In this document: piece after piece, positions 43,906-54,000 of the stretch
Position numbering within the stretch: the stretch's first letter is position 1
How the letters are laid out: each line of letters starts with the position of its first letter
Assembly: GCA_963788215.1 (NCBI GenBank)
Contig: CAWBFX010000010.1
Location: 310,001 to 374,000, forward strand
Direction: 5' to 3'
DNA: 64,000 nucleotides
Source of the DNA: AC-32 sp963788215
GTDB lineage: Bacteria; Actinomycetota; Thermoleophilia; Gaiellales; Gaiellaceae
Notes under the pieces: generated by a model
Database searches by the model: none
The model's input: the letters and a program-made list of their open reading frames with translations, nothing else
What the model was told of the DNA's origin: nothing
Translations under genes and position numbers: made by a program

Positions 43906-44601
43906 ATGCCCGAAGCCCTGTCGGCTACCGAGGTTGGGAAGGAGATCGCGGAGCACCACGAGCACACTGCGACCGACCACAGTCAGCGTGACCGCGCGAT
44001 CGCGATTCTCGAGGCCGTGCTGCTGTCGATCGTTGCGCTGCTCGCCGCCTGGTCCGGGTTCTCGGCGGCCAAGTGGGGGACGGAGTCGTCACTCTCCCTG
44101 GCCAAAGCGTCCTCCACGCGCACGAAAGCCAGCCTCGCTCAGGTCCAGGCAACGCAGATCCGCACGCTCGATTCCGTCTCGTTCAACGCCGCCGAAACCG
44201 CTTACGCCGCGAACGACCCCAAGCTGTTCAGCCTCGCCGTGAAGCGCCTGCGGCCCGGCTATCGAGCTGCGTTCGCAGCCTGGATCGCGACCCATCCGCT
44301 CAAGAACCCTCACGGGCCGCCGGATCCTTCGTACATGCCGCAATACCGAATCCCCCAGGAGGCCGTAGGACTGGCACTGACGCGAAAGGCTGATGAGTAC
44401 TTCAGTGCCGGCGAAAAGGCGGCAGCGACCGCCGACAAGTACGTGCGCCTCACGGTCCTGTTGGCAGCGGTGCTCTTCCTGGTCGGCATCGGGAGCCGCT
44501 TCCCCGTCCGCGCTGCCCGCTATGGGCTTGTCGGGGTCGCGGGCGCGCTGCTCATCGTGTCGGTCGTGCAGCTGTTGAGCCTTCCCGGCCCACCCGCCTG
44601 A
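43906..44601 (+). CDS. Membrane protein of unknown function
   Basis: 231 residues. A His-rich N-terminus (EIAEHHEHTATDHSQRD) precedes a first membrane helix (about 33-52). A long, probably extracytoplasmic helical region (about 55-175) follows, then two C-terminal helices (about 180-197 and 205-225). The layout resembles DUF4337-like proteins. A GAGGGGAG ribosome site precedes the ATG. It is followed after 11 bp by the GAP-family gene, suggesting an operon. Confidence 0.65.
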   Translation: MPEALSATEVGKEIAEHHEHTATDHSQRDRAIAILEAVLLSIVALLAAWSGFSAAKWGTESSLSLAKASSTRTKASLAQVQATQIRTLDSVSFNAAETAYAANDPKLFSLAVKRLRPGYRAAFAAWIATHPLKNPHGPPDPSYMPQYRIPQEAVGLALTRKADEYFSAGEKAAATADKYVRLTVLLAAVLFLVGIGSRFPVRAARYGLVGVAGALLIVSVVQLLSLPGPPA

Positions 44602-44612
44602 CTCGCTGAAGC

Positions 44613-45290
44613 ATGGGCCGGGCGCTAGGAGACATCCTCCCGCTCGCCGTCGCAGTCGCGGTCTTTCCGGTCCCGATCATCGTCGCGGTGCTTTTGCTCG
44701 GCTCCGATCGCGGAACGGCGAAGGGCGCGGCCTACGCCCTCAGCTGGGGTGGCGGCCTCTTCGCGGTGGGCGGGATCGTGCTCGTGCTCGCCGGTGCCGC
44801 GGGTGCGAGCGACAACGGTGAGCCCGCGACCTGGGTGAACGTCCTGCTGCTCGGCCTCGGCCTGCTCCTCCTGGCGGCGGCGGTCAGGCAGTGGCGCGGC
44901 CGTCCGAGCGGAGGCCGGGAGACACCGACGCCGCGCTGGATGCGGGCCATCGACGAGTTCACCATCGCGAAGGCCGGTGGAGCCGGCTTTGCGCTTTCTG
45001 CGCTCAACCCCAAGAACGTGCTGTTGACCGCCGCTGCCGCCGCCGAGATCGCCGAGGTCGGCCTCTCGGCGGGCCGAGAAGTCGCGGTTCTCCTCGGCTT
45101 CGTCCTCGTCGGGTCCGCGGGGGTACTTACTCCGCTCGTTCTCGCCCTCGCCCTCGGAGAGCGCTCGCGAGCGCTGCTGGAAGGCCTGAGAGGCTGGATG
45201 GCTCGCTACAGCGCGGTGATCATGAGCCTGCTCTGCCTCATCATCGGCGCGAAGCTCGTCGGTGATGCGCTCTCCGGCTTTTTCAGCTGA
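44613..45290 (+). CDS. GAP family protein (SfLAP/Sap-like membrane protein)
   Basis: 225 residues with about six membrane helices. The motif ALNPKNVLLTAAAAAEIAE and the N-terminal PVPIIVAVLLLGSDRGTAKGAAYALSW stretches match the actinobacterial GAP family (Sap, involved in glycolipid export in mycobacteria) within the LysE-like fold. The role here is probably lipid or small-molecule export. It is convergent with the LuxR-type gene, 3 bp apart. Confidence 0.8.
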   Translation: MGRALGDILPLAVAVAVFPVPIIVAVLLLGSDRGTAKGAAYALSWGGGLFAVGGIVLVLAGAAGASDNGEPATWVNVLLLGLGLLLLAAAVRQWRGRPSGGRETPTPRWMRAIDEFTIAKAGGAGFALSALNPKNVLLTAAAAAEIAEVGLSAGREVAVLLGFVLVGSAGVLTPLVLALALGERSRALLEGLRGWMARYSAVIMSLLCLIIGAKLVGDALSGFFS

Positions 45291-45293
45291 CGA

Positions 45294-45854
45294 TTAGTGC
45301 GCGTGATTCGCGATGGCCACGGCTTCCAGCCGCGAGTGCGCCCCGACGGCGCGGAGCAGAGCCCGGATGTGGTTGCGCACCGTCTCGGTGCTCAGTTGCA
45401 GCTCTTCGGCGATCTGGCCTGTCGATCGCCCGCGCTCGAGCAGCTCCAGGACCTCCGACTGACGGGGCGTGAGGTGCAGGTCGGGATGCTCGTGGGGCTC
45501 CTCGACCAGGCCCGAGACCTGTCCGAAGACGCCGACCACATGCTCGCCGTCGTGGAGCGGCACGGAGCTCACCTCCACGCCGATCCGATCACCGCCGGGG
45601 TCGATCAGCACGACCGCGGCGTCGGTGACGCTGGCACCGCCGACGATCTTCCGCGCGAACAGCTCCCGGGCGCGCCGGGTCTCCTCCGGCGCGACGATGG
45701 AGGTGAACTGGCGGCCTCTGACCTCGCCGACGAGCCGCTGCGCGGCCGGATTCACCCAGCGGATGATCCCGGTCGCATCGATCAGGTAGCTCGGCACGTT
45801 GATGTGCTCGAGCGCCTCTTCGAGCGGCATCGCCTGCAGCGCCGAGGTGGCCAT
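45294..45854 (-). CDS. PAS-domain LuxR-type response regulator
   Basis: 186 residues. An N-terminal PAS domain (about 10-115: INVPSYLIDATGIIRWVNPAAQRLVG) is joined to a C-terminal LuxR helix-turn-helix (LTPRQSEVLELLERGRSTGQIAEELQLSTETVRNHIRALLRAVG). There is no receiver or kinase domain, so it is a one-component sensor-regulator; the PAS ligand is unknown. It lies 10 bp downstream of the YihY-type gene, probably in the same transcript. Confidence 0.87.
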   Translation of the reverse strand: MATSALQAMPLEEALEHINVPSYLIDATGIIRWVNPAAQRLVGEVRGRQFTSIVAPEETRRARELFARKIVGGASVTDAAVVLIDPGGDRIGVEVSSVPLHDGEHVVGVFGQVSGLVEEPHEHPDLHLTPRQSEVLELLERGRSTGQIAEELQLSTETVRNHIRALLRAVGAHSRLEAVAIANHAH

Positions 45855-45864
45855 GGCACCCAGG

Positions 45865-46736
45865 CTACGGCCTCCCGGCAGGCTGCTCGCTCAGCGAAGC
45901 GTTGAGCTCTGCCGAGACGACCATCAATCGGCCGACCAGCACCAGCGAGAACAGAAGCGCGGTGGCGATCCCGAGCGCGCCGTAGGTGTCTGCCCGGTTC
46001 TCGACGAGGCGGGTCGTGACATAGATGTTGAAGATGTTCACGAACAGCAGTCCGACGCCGAACAAGAGCGCCCCGGGAAGGAGCCGCGGCCACCGAACGT
46101 CGCGGTGGGGAAGCTGCGCGGAGACGGCAAGCCACGCGCCGCTCGCGAGCACGAGGTAGACGAGCAATGCGGCGAGACCGCCGACCTGGTCGTTCCGCCG
46201 GACCCAGCCCACGATCTGCAGCGCGACGACCTGGAGCAGGAGCGCCCCCGCGAATACGGCCACTCCTCTCCCGGTGATCCGTGCGCGGCGGCCCGAGCCG
46301 TGCCAGGCAATCGCATGCACCTTCGCGATCGCGCGGTAGAGGGCGACCATCGCATAGAGGACCGCGGGGACCATGAGCAGGAAGACGATGGCGCGGTGGC
46401 GGCCCGAGGCCGAGGCGGACACTTCCGAGGCGAACAGTCCGTGCAGGCCGGCCTCTTTGACGACCTTGCTCGGGCTTTCGTCCACGGTTCCCGCGTAGAG
46501 GCCGAGTCCGGAGACGAGCAGGAGCGTCGTCGGGAGCAGAAGGACGAACAGCCGATAGGCGAGCGCGCCCGCGAGCAGGCCGCCTCCGATGGCCGAGTCC
46601 CGCTCGACGAGCCGGGCCCCGAAGTCGAGCGAGGAGTGGCGTGCGCGTGCCTCGTCTGCGTGGGCCCGGACCAGGCTCGTCCGCTCGGCCAGGCGGCCGC
46701 GCTTGTCGCTGCGATCGGCTTGGAGGCATCGCCCAC
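45865..46736 (-). CDS. YihY/BrkB family inner membrane protein (frame break near the start)
   Basis: About 290 residues. The family core is clear: SLDFGARLVERDSAIGGGLLAGALAYRLFVLLLP, then several helices and FNIYVTTRLVENRADTYGALGIATALLF. No standard start codon exists in the core frame; the best N-terminus is GTG 46736 (VGDASKPIAATSAAA), 3 bp after the upstream stop, which joins the core if one base is restored near 46692-46698 (AAA then RLAERTSLVRAH). The protein's function is unknown; it was once called ribonuclease BN by mistake. Confidence 0.75.
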
Positions 46737-46739
46737 GGC

Positions 46740-48659
46740 TCAGCCCTCCGCCGGCGAGAGCTCGATCTCCGCAGGCAGCGCGCTTCTCTCGCTCTCGCCC
46801 TCGAGCTCGCGGCGGGTCCGGGCGTCGAAGTACGCGTACGCGGTGGTGAGCGCGACGAACGGCATCGCGATCGCATAGACGAACCCGGCGATGACGTTCA
46901 CGAGCCAGAAGGGCGCGTCGGTGCCGAGGATGAGCAGCACGCCGATCAGCGGGCCGGTCACGAGGACCAGCGCTCCGCCCGCAACGATCAGCGAGGCCAC
47001 CTTGAGCCATCGTCTCCTCACGAGGCGCCCGCTGCGGCGCAAGGCCCTGGCCGCCGACAGGTCCTCGAGCTCGATCGCGGGCGCGATCAGCGCCCACCGA
47101 CCGGCCAGCCACACCGCGATCGGGATCAGGAAGATCGAGCTCGCGAGCAGCGACACGACCACGGAAGCGACCACCAGCGCTCCAAGCAGCGGCGCGGCGC
47201 TGTCGGCGGCGAGGCGATAGGCGGCGACGGGCCCGACCGGCCGGCCTTCGTCGATCCTGACCAGAGCCTGCGCAGTCGCGGCCTGAACGAGCCCGAGGCC
47301 GAGGAGCGTCAACGCGGTTCCGATCGCGAGGACGAGGAGCGCAAGAAGCCCGTTGTTCTCACCGCCCGTCTGGACGCCGAGGATGCCGGTCGCGTGCAGG
47401 ACGAGTGCCTGCAGGAGCGAGATGAGCAGCGAGATCGGGATGACGACGAGACCGATCCCGACGAACAGAGGGATCCGCCGGACGTACATCCGCGCCGAGG
47501 CCGACAGGATCTGGCCCCACGACCGCCGGTGCGCCAGGCGGAGTGGAGCGGTGGGCCGCCACGTCGCCCGCGAGATCAGGATGATGACAAGCAGGGCGAG
47601 GCCCGCCAGCACGAGGCCGAACGCCACCGGCTGGTCGATCAGCCGGACGAGAGCCCGCGAGCCGTGCTCGATCACGCCGCAGAAGGAATCCGTTGCGCCG
47701 GACCCGAACGCGCTGCCTCCGGGAACCGTGTAGCTCCGGTCGCGCCATCCCTCCGACCAGCGGATCGGCTCGGTCCACTGGGTCTTGAGGTTCGGGCCGG
47801 TTGGCCCGTTGAAGAACGCCGGCTGCAGCTCGCCCCAGCGGCCCTCGAACGCGATCCAGGGGAAGCCCGCCCGCGCCTGCGCGGGGTTGCTCGGGATCGT
47901 CTCGACGGTGGGGTGGATGTCGAATGTCGGCGCGCGCGTGTCGTCACAGCCGACGCCCTGCTCGGCAGAGCTGCCGAGGTAGAGGGCCTCGCCATAGAAG
48001 TTGGCGTGCGACCCCGCGGCCGGGTGGACGACAGGGTGCGTACTGTCGACCCGCTCCAGTTTGTCGTCGGTCCAGGCGGCGCGCTCGGCGCCCTCGTGCT
48101 GGCTGTAGCCGACCTCGGTCGGCGCCTGCTTCAGCGCCTGGGCGGGCGTGGAGGCGTCGAAGACGAGCTGGATCATCTCCCAGTCGCCCTCGTGCAGGTT
48201 GTTCCAGTCGTTGAAGACGTAGAAGAGCCAGTACTGGAGCGCGAGCTTCCCCGGTCGCTCGGCGTCGGTCGCGACGTGCGCGTAGACGACCGGGCTCTGC
48301 CCCTCGACGAGCGCCCGCTCCCAGTGCAGGTAGCCGCAGCCCGGCGCGAGGGCGCTCCCCGGGAAGTCGAGGTGGTAGTCGAAGAGACCTTCGGAGAGGT
48401 TCTTCGCCGTCGGGCCGATCTTGACGAGGTCGGCGGGTCCCCAGGGCCCGCGCAGCGCCACGGTGGGCTCCCCGAAGAGAAGGTTGACGTTGATCGGCAG
48501 GTAGGGCTTGCCAGGGGCGCAGTCGGTGTGGGCGACGAGCCTCACGACAGGCGCGTAGCGCTGTGCAAGGGCGGCCTCCTGTGCCGGGTCGGCCGCCCCC
48601 GACGGGGCCAGCACCAGCGCTCCGGCCCCGAGGACGGTCATCAGGGCGAAGCGCGTCAT
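46740..48659 (-). CDS. Secreted Vps62-like domain fused to a polytopic membrane domain
   Basis: 639 residues. There is a signal peptide (about 1-22), then an extracytoplasmic domain (about 25-330) with FYVFNDWNNLHEGDWEMIQLVFD, YSQHEGAERAAW and HPVVHPAAGSHANFY, which is like the Vps62/plant DUF946 family. A membrane helix (about 345-365) leads into a basic linker, RATWRPTAPLRLAHRRSWG, and a C-terminal six-to-seven-helix domain resembling the membrane part of glycerophosphodiesterase-associated proteins. The function of the fusion is unknown; a lipid or cell-envelope role is inference. It starts the run with yihY and the PAS-LuxR gene. Confidence 0.75.
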   Translation of the reverse strand: MTRFALMTVLGAGALVLAPSGAADPAQEAALAQRYAPVVRLVAHTDCAPGKPYLPINVNLLFGEPTVALRGPWGPADLVKIGPTAKNLSEGLFDYHLDFPGSALAPGCGYLHWERALVEGQSPVVYAHVATDAERPGKLALQYWLFYVFNDWNNLHEGDWEMIQLVFDASTPAQALKQAPTEVGYSQHEGAERAAWTDDKLERVDSTHPVVHPAAGSHANFYGEALYLGSSAEQGVGCDDTRAPTFDIHPTVETIPSNPAQARAGFPWIAFEGRWGELQPAFFNGPTGPNLKTQWTEPIRWSEGWRDRSYTVPGGSAFGSGATDSFCGVIEHGSRALVRLIDQPVAFGLVLAGLALLVIILISRATWRPTAPLRLAHRRSWGQILSASARMYVRRIPLFVGIGLVVIPISLLISLLQALVLHATGILGVQTGGENNGLLALLVLAIGTALTLLGLGLVQAATAQALVRIDEGRPVGPVAAYRLAADSAAPLLGALVVASVVVSLLASSIFLIPIAVWLAGRWALIAPAIELEDLSAARALRRSGRLVRRRWLKVASLIVAGGALVLVTGPLIGVLLILGTDAPFWLVNVIAGFVYAIAMPFVALTTAYAYFDARTRRELEGESERSALPAEIELSPAEG

Positions 48660-48781
48660 GCTCGCTTAGTGGACCACCCTCCGGGCGGAGGGAACATCAT
48701 CCGGTCCGGGTGATAATCCGGGCTCGCGACGTGCGACACTCGCCGCGAGGGGTCTTGCTTTCAATGGAAAGTGGGTTCGCG

Positions 48782-49063
48782 ATGGCTGTCGGCATTCGCA
48801 TCAAGCTCGCAGGGATCACCGGAGAGCAGTTCGACCATGTCCACGACCAGGTCAACCCTGATCGGACGCGGCCGAAGGGGCTGCTCTTTCACGCTTCGGG
48901 GCCGATCGACGGTGGTTGGGGAATCATCGACTTCTGGGAGTCGCGCGACGACTTCGACGCCTTCGCGCCACGGATTGTGGAAGGAATGGCGACGGCGGGA
49001 ACCGAGCCGGACGGGCCACCGGACATCAAGGAGTTCCCCGTGCACGAGATGATCGGAGCCTAG
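48782..49063 (+). CDS. Small ABM-like / dimeric alpha-beta barrel protein
   Basis: 93 residues (99 from ATG 48764). VGIRIKLAGITGEQFDHVHDQVN, GLLFHASGPIDGGWGIIDFWESRDDFDAFAPRIVEGM has the beta-alpha-beta-beta pattern of ferredoxin-like dimeric barrels related to antibiotic biosynthesis monooxygenases. No catalytic residue can be named. It is convergent with the aldo/keto reductase. Confidence 0.65.
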   Translation: MAVGIRIKLAGITGEQFDHVHDQVNPDRTRPKGLLFHASGPIDGGWGIIDFWESRDDFDAFAPRIVEGMATAGTEPDGPPDIKEFPVHEMIGA

Positions 49064-49090
49064 TTCCGCAGCGGCCGCTCTTGACGCCGA

Positions 49091-50065
49091 CTAGATCGCG
49101 ATGCCCGAGACGTCGTGCGGGACGTACGGCTCCTCGAGCCGCGCGATCTCCTCGTCGCTGAGCGCGAGCGCCTCGGCCGCGAGGGCGTCGTCGAGGTGCT
49201 CGACTTTCGTCGCGCCGACGATCGGCGCGGTGACGCCGGGCTTGTGCAGCAGCCAGGCAAGCGCGACCTCCGCCGTCGGGACGCCGCGATCTGCGGCGAC
49301 CTCCGAGGCGCGGTCGACGACGGCGAAGTCCACCTCCGGCGTGTAGAGGCTGTCCCCGAACGGATCGGTCCGGGCGCGCGTCGTGAGCTGCTCTCCTTCG
49401 CGCGTGCGGGTGCCGGCCAGCAGGCCTCGGGCGAGCGGGCTCCATGGAATCACGCCTACGCCCTGGTCGATGCACTGCGGGATCATCTCCCGCTCCTCCT
49501 CGCGGTAGACGAGGTTGTAGTGGTTCTGCATCGAGACGAATCGGGTCGGCGCGACGCGCTGGGCCTTCGCGAACTGCCAGGCCCACATGCTGCTCGCGCC
49601 GATATAGCGCGCCTTGCCCGCCCTCACGACGTCATTCAGTGCCTCCATCGTCTCCTCGATCGGCGTCAGCGGGTCCCAGCGGTGGATCTGGTAGAGGTCG
49701 ACGTAGTCGAGATCGAGCCGCCTGAGCGACGCGTCGATCGAGGCGAGGATGTGCTTGCGCGAGAGCCCGCGCCCGTTCTCGCCCGGCATCGTCCTTCCGT
49801 GCACCTTCGTCGCGAGGACGTACTCCTCGCGCATGCCGAAGAGCTTCTTCAGCAGGCTGCCGGTGACGACCTCGCTCTGGCCCCCGTTGTATACGTCTGC
49901 GGTGTCGAAGAACGTGACTCCGCCCTCGACCGCGCGGCGCACGATCGGCTCGGCCGCGACTTCGTCGAGCGCCCATTCGCGGCTTTCGTGCTTCCCGAAG
50001 CTCATCATCCCGAGGCAGAGCCTCGAGACGCGCAGACCGGTTCGACCGAGATTCAGGTAGTCCAT
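49091..50065 (-). CDS. Aldo/keto reductase
   Basis: 324 residues. The TIM-barrel motifs are complete: GLRVSRLCLGMMSFG, FFDTADVYNGGQSEVVTG with catalytic Asp and Tyr, LATKVHGR with the Lys, YQIHRWDP with the His, and VIPWSPLARGLLAGT plus PIVGATKVEHLDDAL for NADPH. The substrate is unknown. A 16-bp perfect palindrome lies 30 bp upstream of the start. Confidence 0.9.
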   Translation of the reverse strand: MDYLNLGRTGLRVSRLCLGMMSFGKHESREWALDEVAAEPIVRRAVEGGVTFFDTADVYNGGQSEVVTGSLLKKLFGMREEYVLATKVHGRTMPGENGRGLSRKHILASIDASLRRLDLDYVDLYQIHRWDPLTPIEETMEALNDVVRAGKARYIGASSMWAWQFAKAQRVAPTRFVSMQNHYNLVYREEEREMIPQCIDQGVGVIPWSPLARGLLAGTRTREGEQLTTRARTDPFGDSLYTPEVDFAVVDRASEVAADRGVPTAEVALAWLLHKPGVTAPIVGATKVEHLDDALAAEALALSDEEIARLEEPYVPHDVSGIAI

Positions 50066-50094
50066 CCGCTCTGACCTGAGGTTACTAGGAGAAC

Positions 50095-50110
50095 TGACAC
50101 GATCGTGTCA
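50095..50110. promoter_or_regulatory. 16-bp perfect palindrome upstream of the aldo/keto reductase
   Basis: TGACACGATCGTGTCA, followed by a further half-site tgacac (50112-50117). This is the size and symmetry of TetR-family operators. No regulator gene is adjacent. Confidence 0.55.
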
Positions 50111-50230
50111 ATGACACGCCGCGGCGCCGGTTGTACCTTGCAAATCAGGAGGTCGCGTCCGAATTCGGGGGCAACGCCGAAGCATTCCCGGGCTCCGACC
50201 TAGTCGCACCAATCTCAACGGAAGGGCCCC

Positions 50231-50734
50231 ATGAAGAAGGTCATCTTTGGACTGCTACTTGCTGCTGTGACGGCGGCGCTGATGGTGCCCGTCGCGTTCG
50301 CCGGCGGCGGCAACTCCGACAACGCGAAGGCCTGTCAGCAGAACGGCTGGCAGAACCTCGTGCGCCCGGACGGCTCAGGCTTCAAGAACACCGGCGACTG
50401 TGTCTCCTACGCCGCCCAGGGCGGCGTGCTGAACACCAAGCCGGCTCCCATCAAGCCGGTCTCGGAGCCGATGTTCGGCCTTGACGCCGCCTCGTGCTCC
50501 GTCACGGTTCCGTTCACCCCGGGCATCGACACCGTCCTGTACGGCGTGAACGGCTTCCAGGAGACGCCGATCACCCACGACGTTACGGTCACCGGAGGCC
50601 TCGACGGCGCAGACGGGACGGCGCCCCAGTTCTGGATCGGCTACACCGCCCAGCCGGGTTACGTGATCAACAACCTGAATGCGGCTCCGTGGCACTTCGA
50701 CTTCTACAACGGCGACTACATTCGGGACTGCTGA
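50231..50734 (+). CDS. Secreted protein of unknown function
   Basis: 167 residues. A signal peptide (about 1-24, cleavage near AFAGGG) precedes the segment SDNAKACQQNGWQNLVRPDG, then SGFKNTGDCVSYAAQGGVL, a Cys-containing motif that recurs in secreted actinobacterial proteins. The C-terminal 90 residues look like a small beta-sandwich. A perfect 10-bp hairpin follows the stop codon. The gene lies just outside the tRNA-Lys-bounded segment. Confidence 0.7.
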   Translation: MKKVIFGLLLAAVTAALMVPVAFAGGGNSDNAKACQQNGWQNLVRPDGSGFKNTGDCVSYAAQGGVLNTKPAPIKPVSEPMFGLDAASCSVTVPFTPGIDTVLYGVNGFQETPITHDVTVTGGLDGADGTAPQFWIGYTAQPGYVINNLNAAPWHFDFYNGDYIRDC

Positions 50735-50788
50735 CCGACGGGCGCAACCCGCCGACTGATCCACAGGAACCAAGCAACTCCCGACTCC

Positions 50789-50818
50789 GCAGTCCCCGGC
50801 CTAGAAATCGGGGACTGC
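50789..50818 (+). terminator. Hairpin after the secreted-protein gene
   Basis: Arms 50789-50798 and 50809-50818 pair perfectly over 10 bp (gcagtccccg), followed by tcggttt. It is probably the terminator of the 50231-50734 gene. Confidence 0.6.
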
Positions 50819-50865
50819 TCGGTTTCCGTCCGCGCGGCGTGGCCGGCGGTGGGAAGTTGCGTGAG

Positions 50866-50905
50866 TGGGCCGGGCAGGGATCGAACCTGCGACCTTGGGA
50901 TTAAA
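50866..50905 (-). repeat. tRNA-Lys 3'-half fragment, candidate attachment site
   Basis: 40 bp identical to positions 58243-58282 of the intact tRNA-Lys gene, covering the acceptor 3' strand, T-arm and the 3' half of the anticodon arm, and ending inside the anticodon loop. A 3'-tRNA duplicate on the downstream side is what integration by a tyrosine recombinase leaves behind. Confidence 0.75.
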
Positions 50906-51001
50906 GGTGACTACCGCCGGCTTCCGGTGCTGTGGGCTGAACTCGCAAGCCCACATCAGTAAGCGAAATCTGTTCTTCTGAGGTCGAGTTCAATCGCGGG
51001 G

Positions 51002-51023
51002 TGCTGTTGACCTGCTGTTGACC
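51002..51023. repeat. Tandem 11-bp repeat
   Basis: tgctgttgacc occurs twice in a row, about 100 bp inside the tRNA-Lys fragment. Short direct repeats beside an attachment core can be integrase arm sites; this is only a suggestion. Confidence 0.4.
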
Positions 51024-51073
51024 CCGTTTCTGCCCGACGACCCGGCGCGGCGGCGACGCCGCTCCGTCCTCGC

Positions 51074-54000
51074 TCAGCCGCACGTCTTCCCGTACGAGCG
51101 GCCCGTGCCGAACCGCGACCACTCCTCGCGCGTGAAATTGCGTCCGGCGACGCGACACGCATGCGCTTCCCAGGCCTTCACCGTCGCCGGCCAGACGACG
51201 CCGCGGCCGTCCTGGTAGAGCGCGAGGAGCTTCGACCCGTCGGAGGTAACGGCTGCGTTCGCCCAAGACCCCGGGGAGCCGGGGAAGGAGATACCGACCT
51301 CTTGAAGAGTCTTCGTATCCCAGAGCTTGAGGCCGCTTGAACCGCCGGCCGTCGCAAACTCGGCTCCCGAACGGGTGAACGAGATCGCGGCGACCTGCTC
51401 CGGCAGCGCGAGCACGGGGTGGCCGAGGCGCTTGCCGCTCGACACGTCCCACCGCTCGACGATCCCCGACCACGCCCCGGTCGCAAGCGTCCCGTCCGGG
51501 GCGAACGCGAGGCTCTGGCTATAGCCAATCGGGTGGAGGACGCGCTTCACGCCGCCCGTCTTCGGGTCGACGAGCTGATCCATGCCGCGCTGCACAGTGA
51601 GGGTGAGGCCGACCTCAAAACCGACCGCGAGCAGCTTCCCTTCGCGAGAGAACGCGAGCGAGTGTGCCGGCCTGGCATGGTGGACGCGCTTCCAGACGAG
51701 CCTTCCCGACGACACGCGCCAGACGCCGACGAGCCCATTTCCGAGAGCCGGCCCCGGCGGCGCGTTGCTTGCTGCGATCACGGAAACGAGCGCGCCGTCC
51801 GGAGAGAATGCGACCGCCTGCATCGTCTCCGGCTCCTTCGTGACCGGACCGAGCCCATGCAGCGACCGAAGCAAGCGTGCTCTTCCGGCGATGTTCCAGA
51901 GCTGTACGCCCCCTTGCCCGCCGATCACGGCAAGGTCGTCACCCGCCGGCGACCAAGCGACCGCGGTGATCGGGCCGTCCAGGTCGACCGAGAAGGACCG
52001 AAGCCGGCGCAGCGTGTCGATCGAAAAGATGCCGATCGTCCTCGCACCCGTCCGAGTGGCGAATCGCGCGCCGTCGGGTGAGAGAGCGAGCGGCGGCAGC
52101 GGCGGCAGGCTCTGGTCCTGCACGACGCGCAGATCGACAGGAATCTGGAACGGACGTCCGAAGCGCCGTTTTCCGGACAGGTCCCACTCGAAGATCGCGC
52201 CATCCAAACTGCAGGTGAAGAACGTCTTGCCGTCGGCGCTGAATGCGATCCCGAGCGTACGGTCCTCGTGACCCGTGAAGGTCGCCACCACTTTGGCGGT
52301 CCGCGGGTTCCAGACCGTCACGTGCCCGTTCTCATCGGTCGTTACCGCGACGTCGCCGCGGGGAGAGAAATCGGCGGCCTGCACCGCTGAGCCCGTCTTC
52401 CCCGCGCCGACCTGGACTCTCCCGGAGCGGACGTTCACGAACGAAACGGCGCCGGTGCGCGTAGCGAACAGGATCACGTCTCCGCGCGGCGAGACCGTGG
52501 CAAGGTCATGGAAGTTCAACCGGTTCGTGGACGTGCCCTCAGGGAGGTCGGCGCGACTGGACTTCAGCGGTCGCCAGTTGTTGCCGTCGCCGGCGAGCAA
52601 CTCCGTGTCGGTAAGGATGAAGAGCTTCGTCCCGGAGACCCGGCCTCCGAACATCCCGTTCGATCCGAGCCGCGTCGTGCCGACGAACTTGCCGCTCTGG
52701 ATGTTCCAGCTTTCCAGGAAGGCGGGTCCGTCGCTGTGGTTCCGGTTGACAAGCGAATAGGCCATGTAAGCGCGTCGGCCGTCGGGCGAGACGAACAGGG
52801 GGTTCTCGAAGCTCGTCTGATTCAACAGCCAGTGCTTCGTCGGGGTGAGAAAGCGCAAATGCCGCAGCGTCTGACCGTCGCGTACGTCGACTGCCGGCGG
52901 TTTGTCGGCGGCAGGACTGCGGAGGAGCAGGAGCAGCTTGCCGTCTCTGGAGTACGCCGGCGCCACTGGGAACATGTTCGGCAACGGGGCGTGTCGCTCC
53001 CGCCGCGTGCGGGTGTCGTAGAAGCGCGCGAAATTCGTGTTCTCGACCGTTACTAGTGTCCGGCCGTCGGGACTGAGCGCGATCGACTGCGGCCGGTCCG
53101 TGATCGGGCTCGAGAACGTCGCGATCGCGCTCGGGTTTCGCAGCAACGTCGTGAGCAACGTGCTCTCTGTTTGTCGCGAGTCGTCGAGCTTGACCGCTTC
53201 GCGCGCGAGCAGCATCGCCCGGTCGATCCGAGGCTCCGACACCGCCTGGGCGCCGAGCTGGCGCCCGAGGGCAACTGTTGCCTGATGCTTTGCCGACTGG
53301 CGTTGGAGAAGCGCGACGACGCCTGCGGCGACGGCCGCGACCAGGAGAATCGCAGCGCCGGCGAGCAGCACTCTCAGTCGCCGGTTCGCACGCTGCTCAC
53401 GGAGCAGCTCGCGTTCGCTCTGCCTCCGGCTGGCGTCGATGAACTCGCGCTCGAGCCCGGTCAGGGCCAGGTCGGTCGCGCTCGCCAACCCTTCGAACTG
53501 CACCAGACGGCCCTCGCGTGGAAGAAATTGGGGATCGCGTTCTGCAGACTGCCACTCCTCGACCGCCTCGGCCAGCCGCCGATGGAGGAGAAGGTCCTCG
53601 CGCCGCTCCTCGATCCAGCTGCGGAGCCGGTCCCACTGCGTGAGGAGCGCCTCGTGGGCGACCTCGACCGTCGGCGCGCGGGTCAGCGGCTCCCGGTCGA
53701 ACGAAAGGAGGCGATGTTCGCCGTAGCGGGTGAGGATCTCGTCGAGCGCGTCGGCGTGGAGCTCGAGCTGGCGTAGCTCGCGGCGACGGACGCGGCGTCG
53801 CGTGTCCTGCGCCGCCGGATCGACGGTCACGAGGCGGAGGAATACCTGGCGGCAGGCGGCTTGAGCGCGCGTGTCGAGGCGTTGGTACAGCTCCTCCGCC
53901 CGTCGGCCGAGCGCGCCGACCACACCGCCCGTAGCGAGGTAGGCGTCGAGCGTGAGCAGGTCGCTCGTGCGCGCGGCGAAGAGCTCGGTGAGCGCGTACT

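Larger units (their letters stand above)
50735..51073. other. 339-bp gap at the left edge of the tRNA-Lys-bounded segment
   Basis: No gene is supported here. It contains a terminator-like hairpin, a 40-bp fragment of tRNA-Lys and a tandem 11-bp repeat, each listed separately. Confidence 0.6.
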
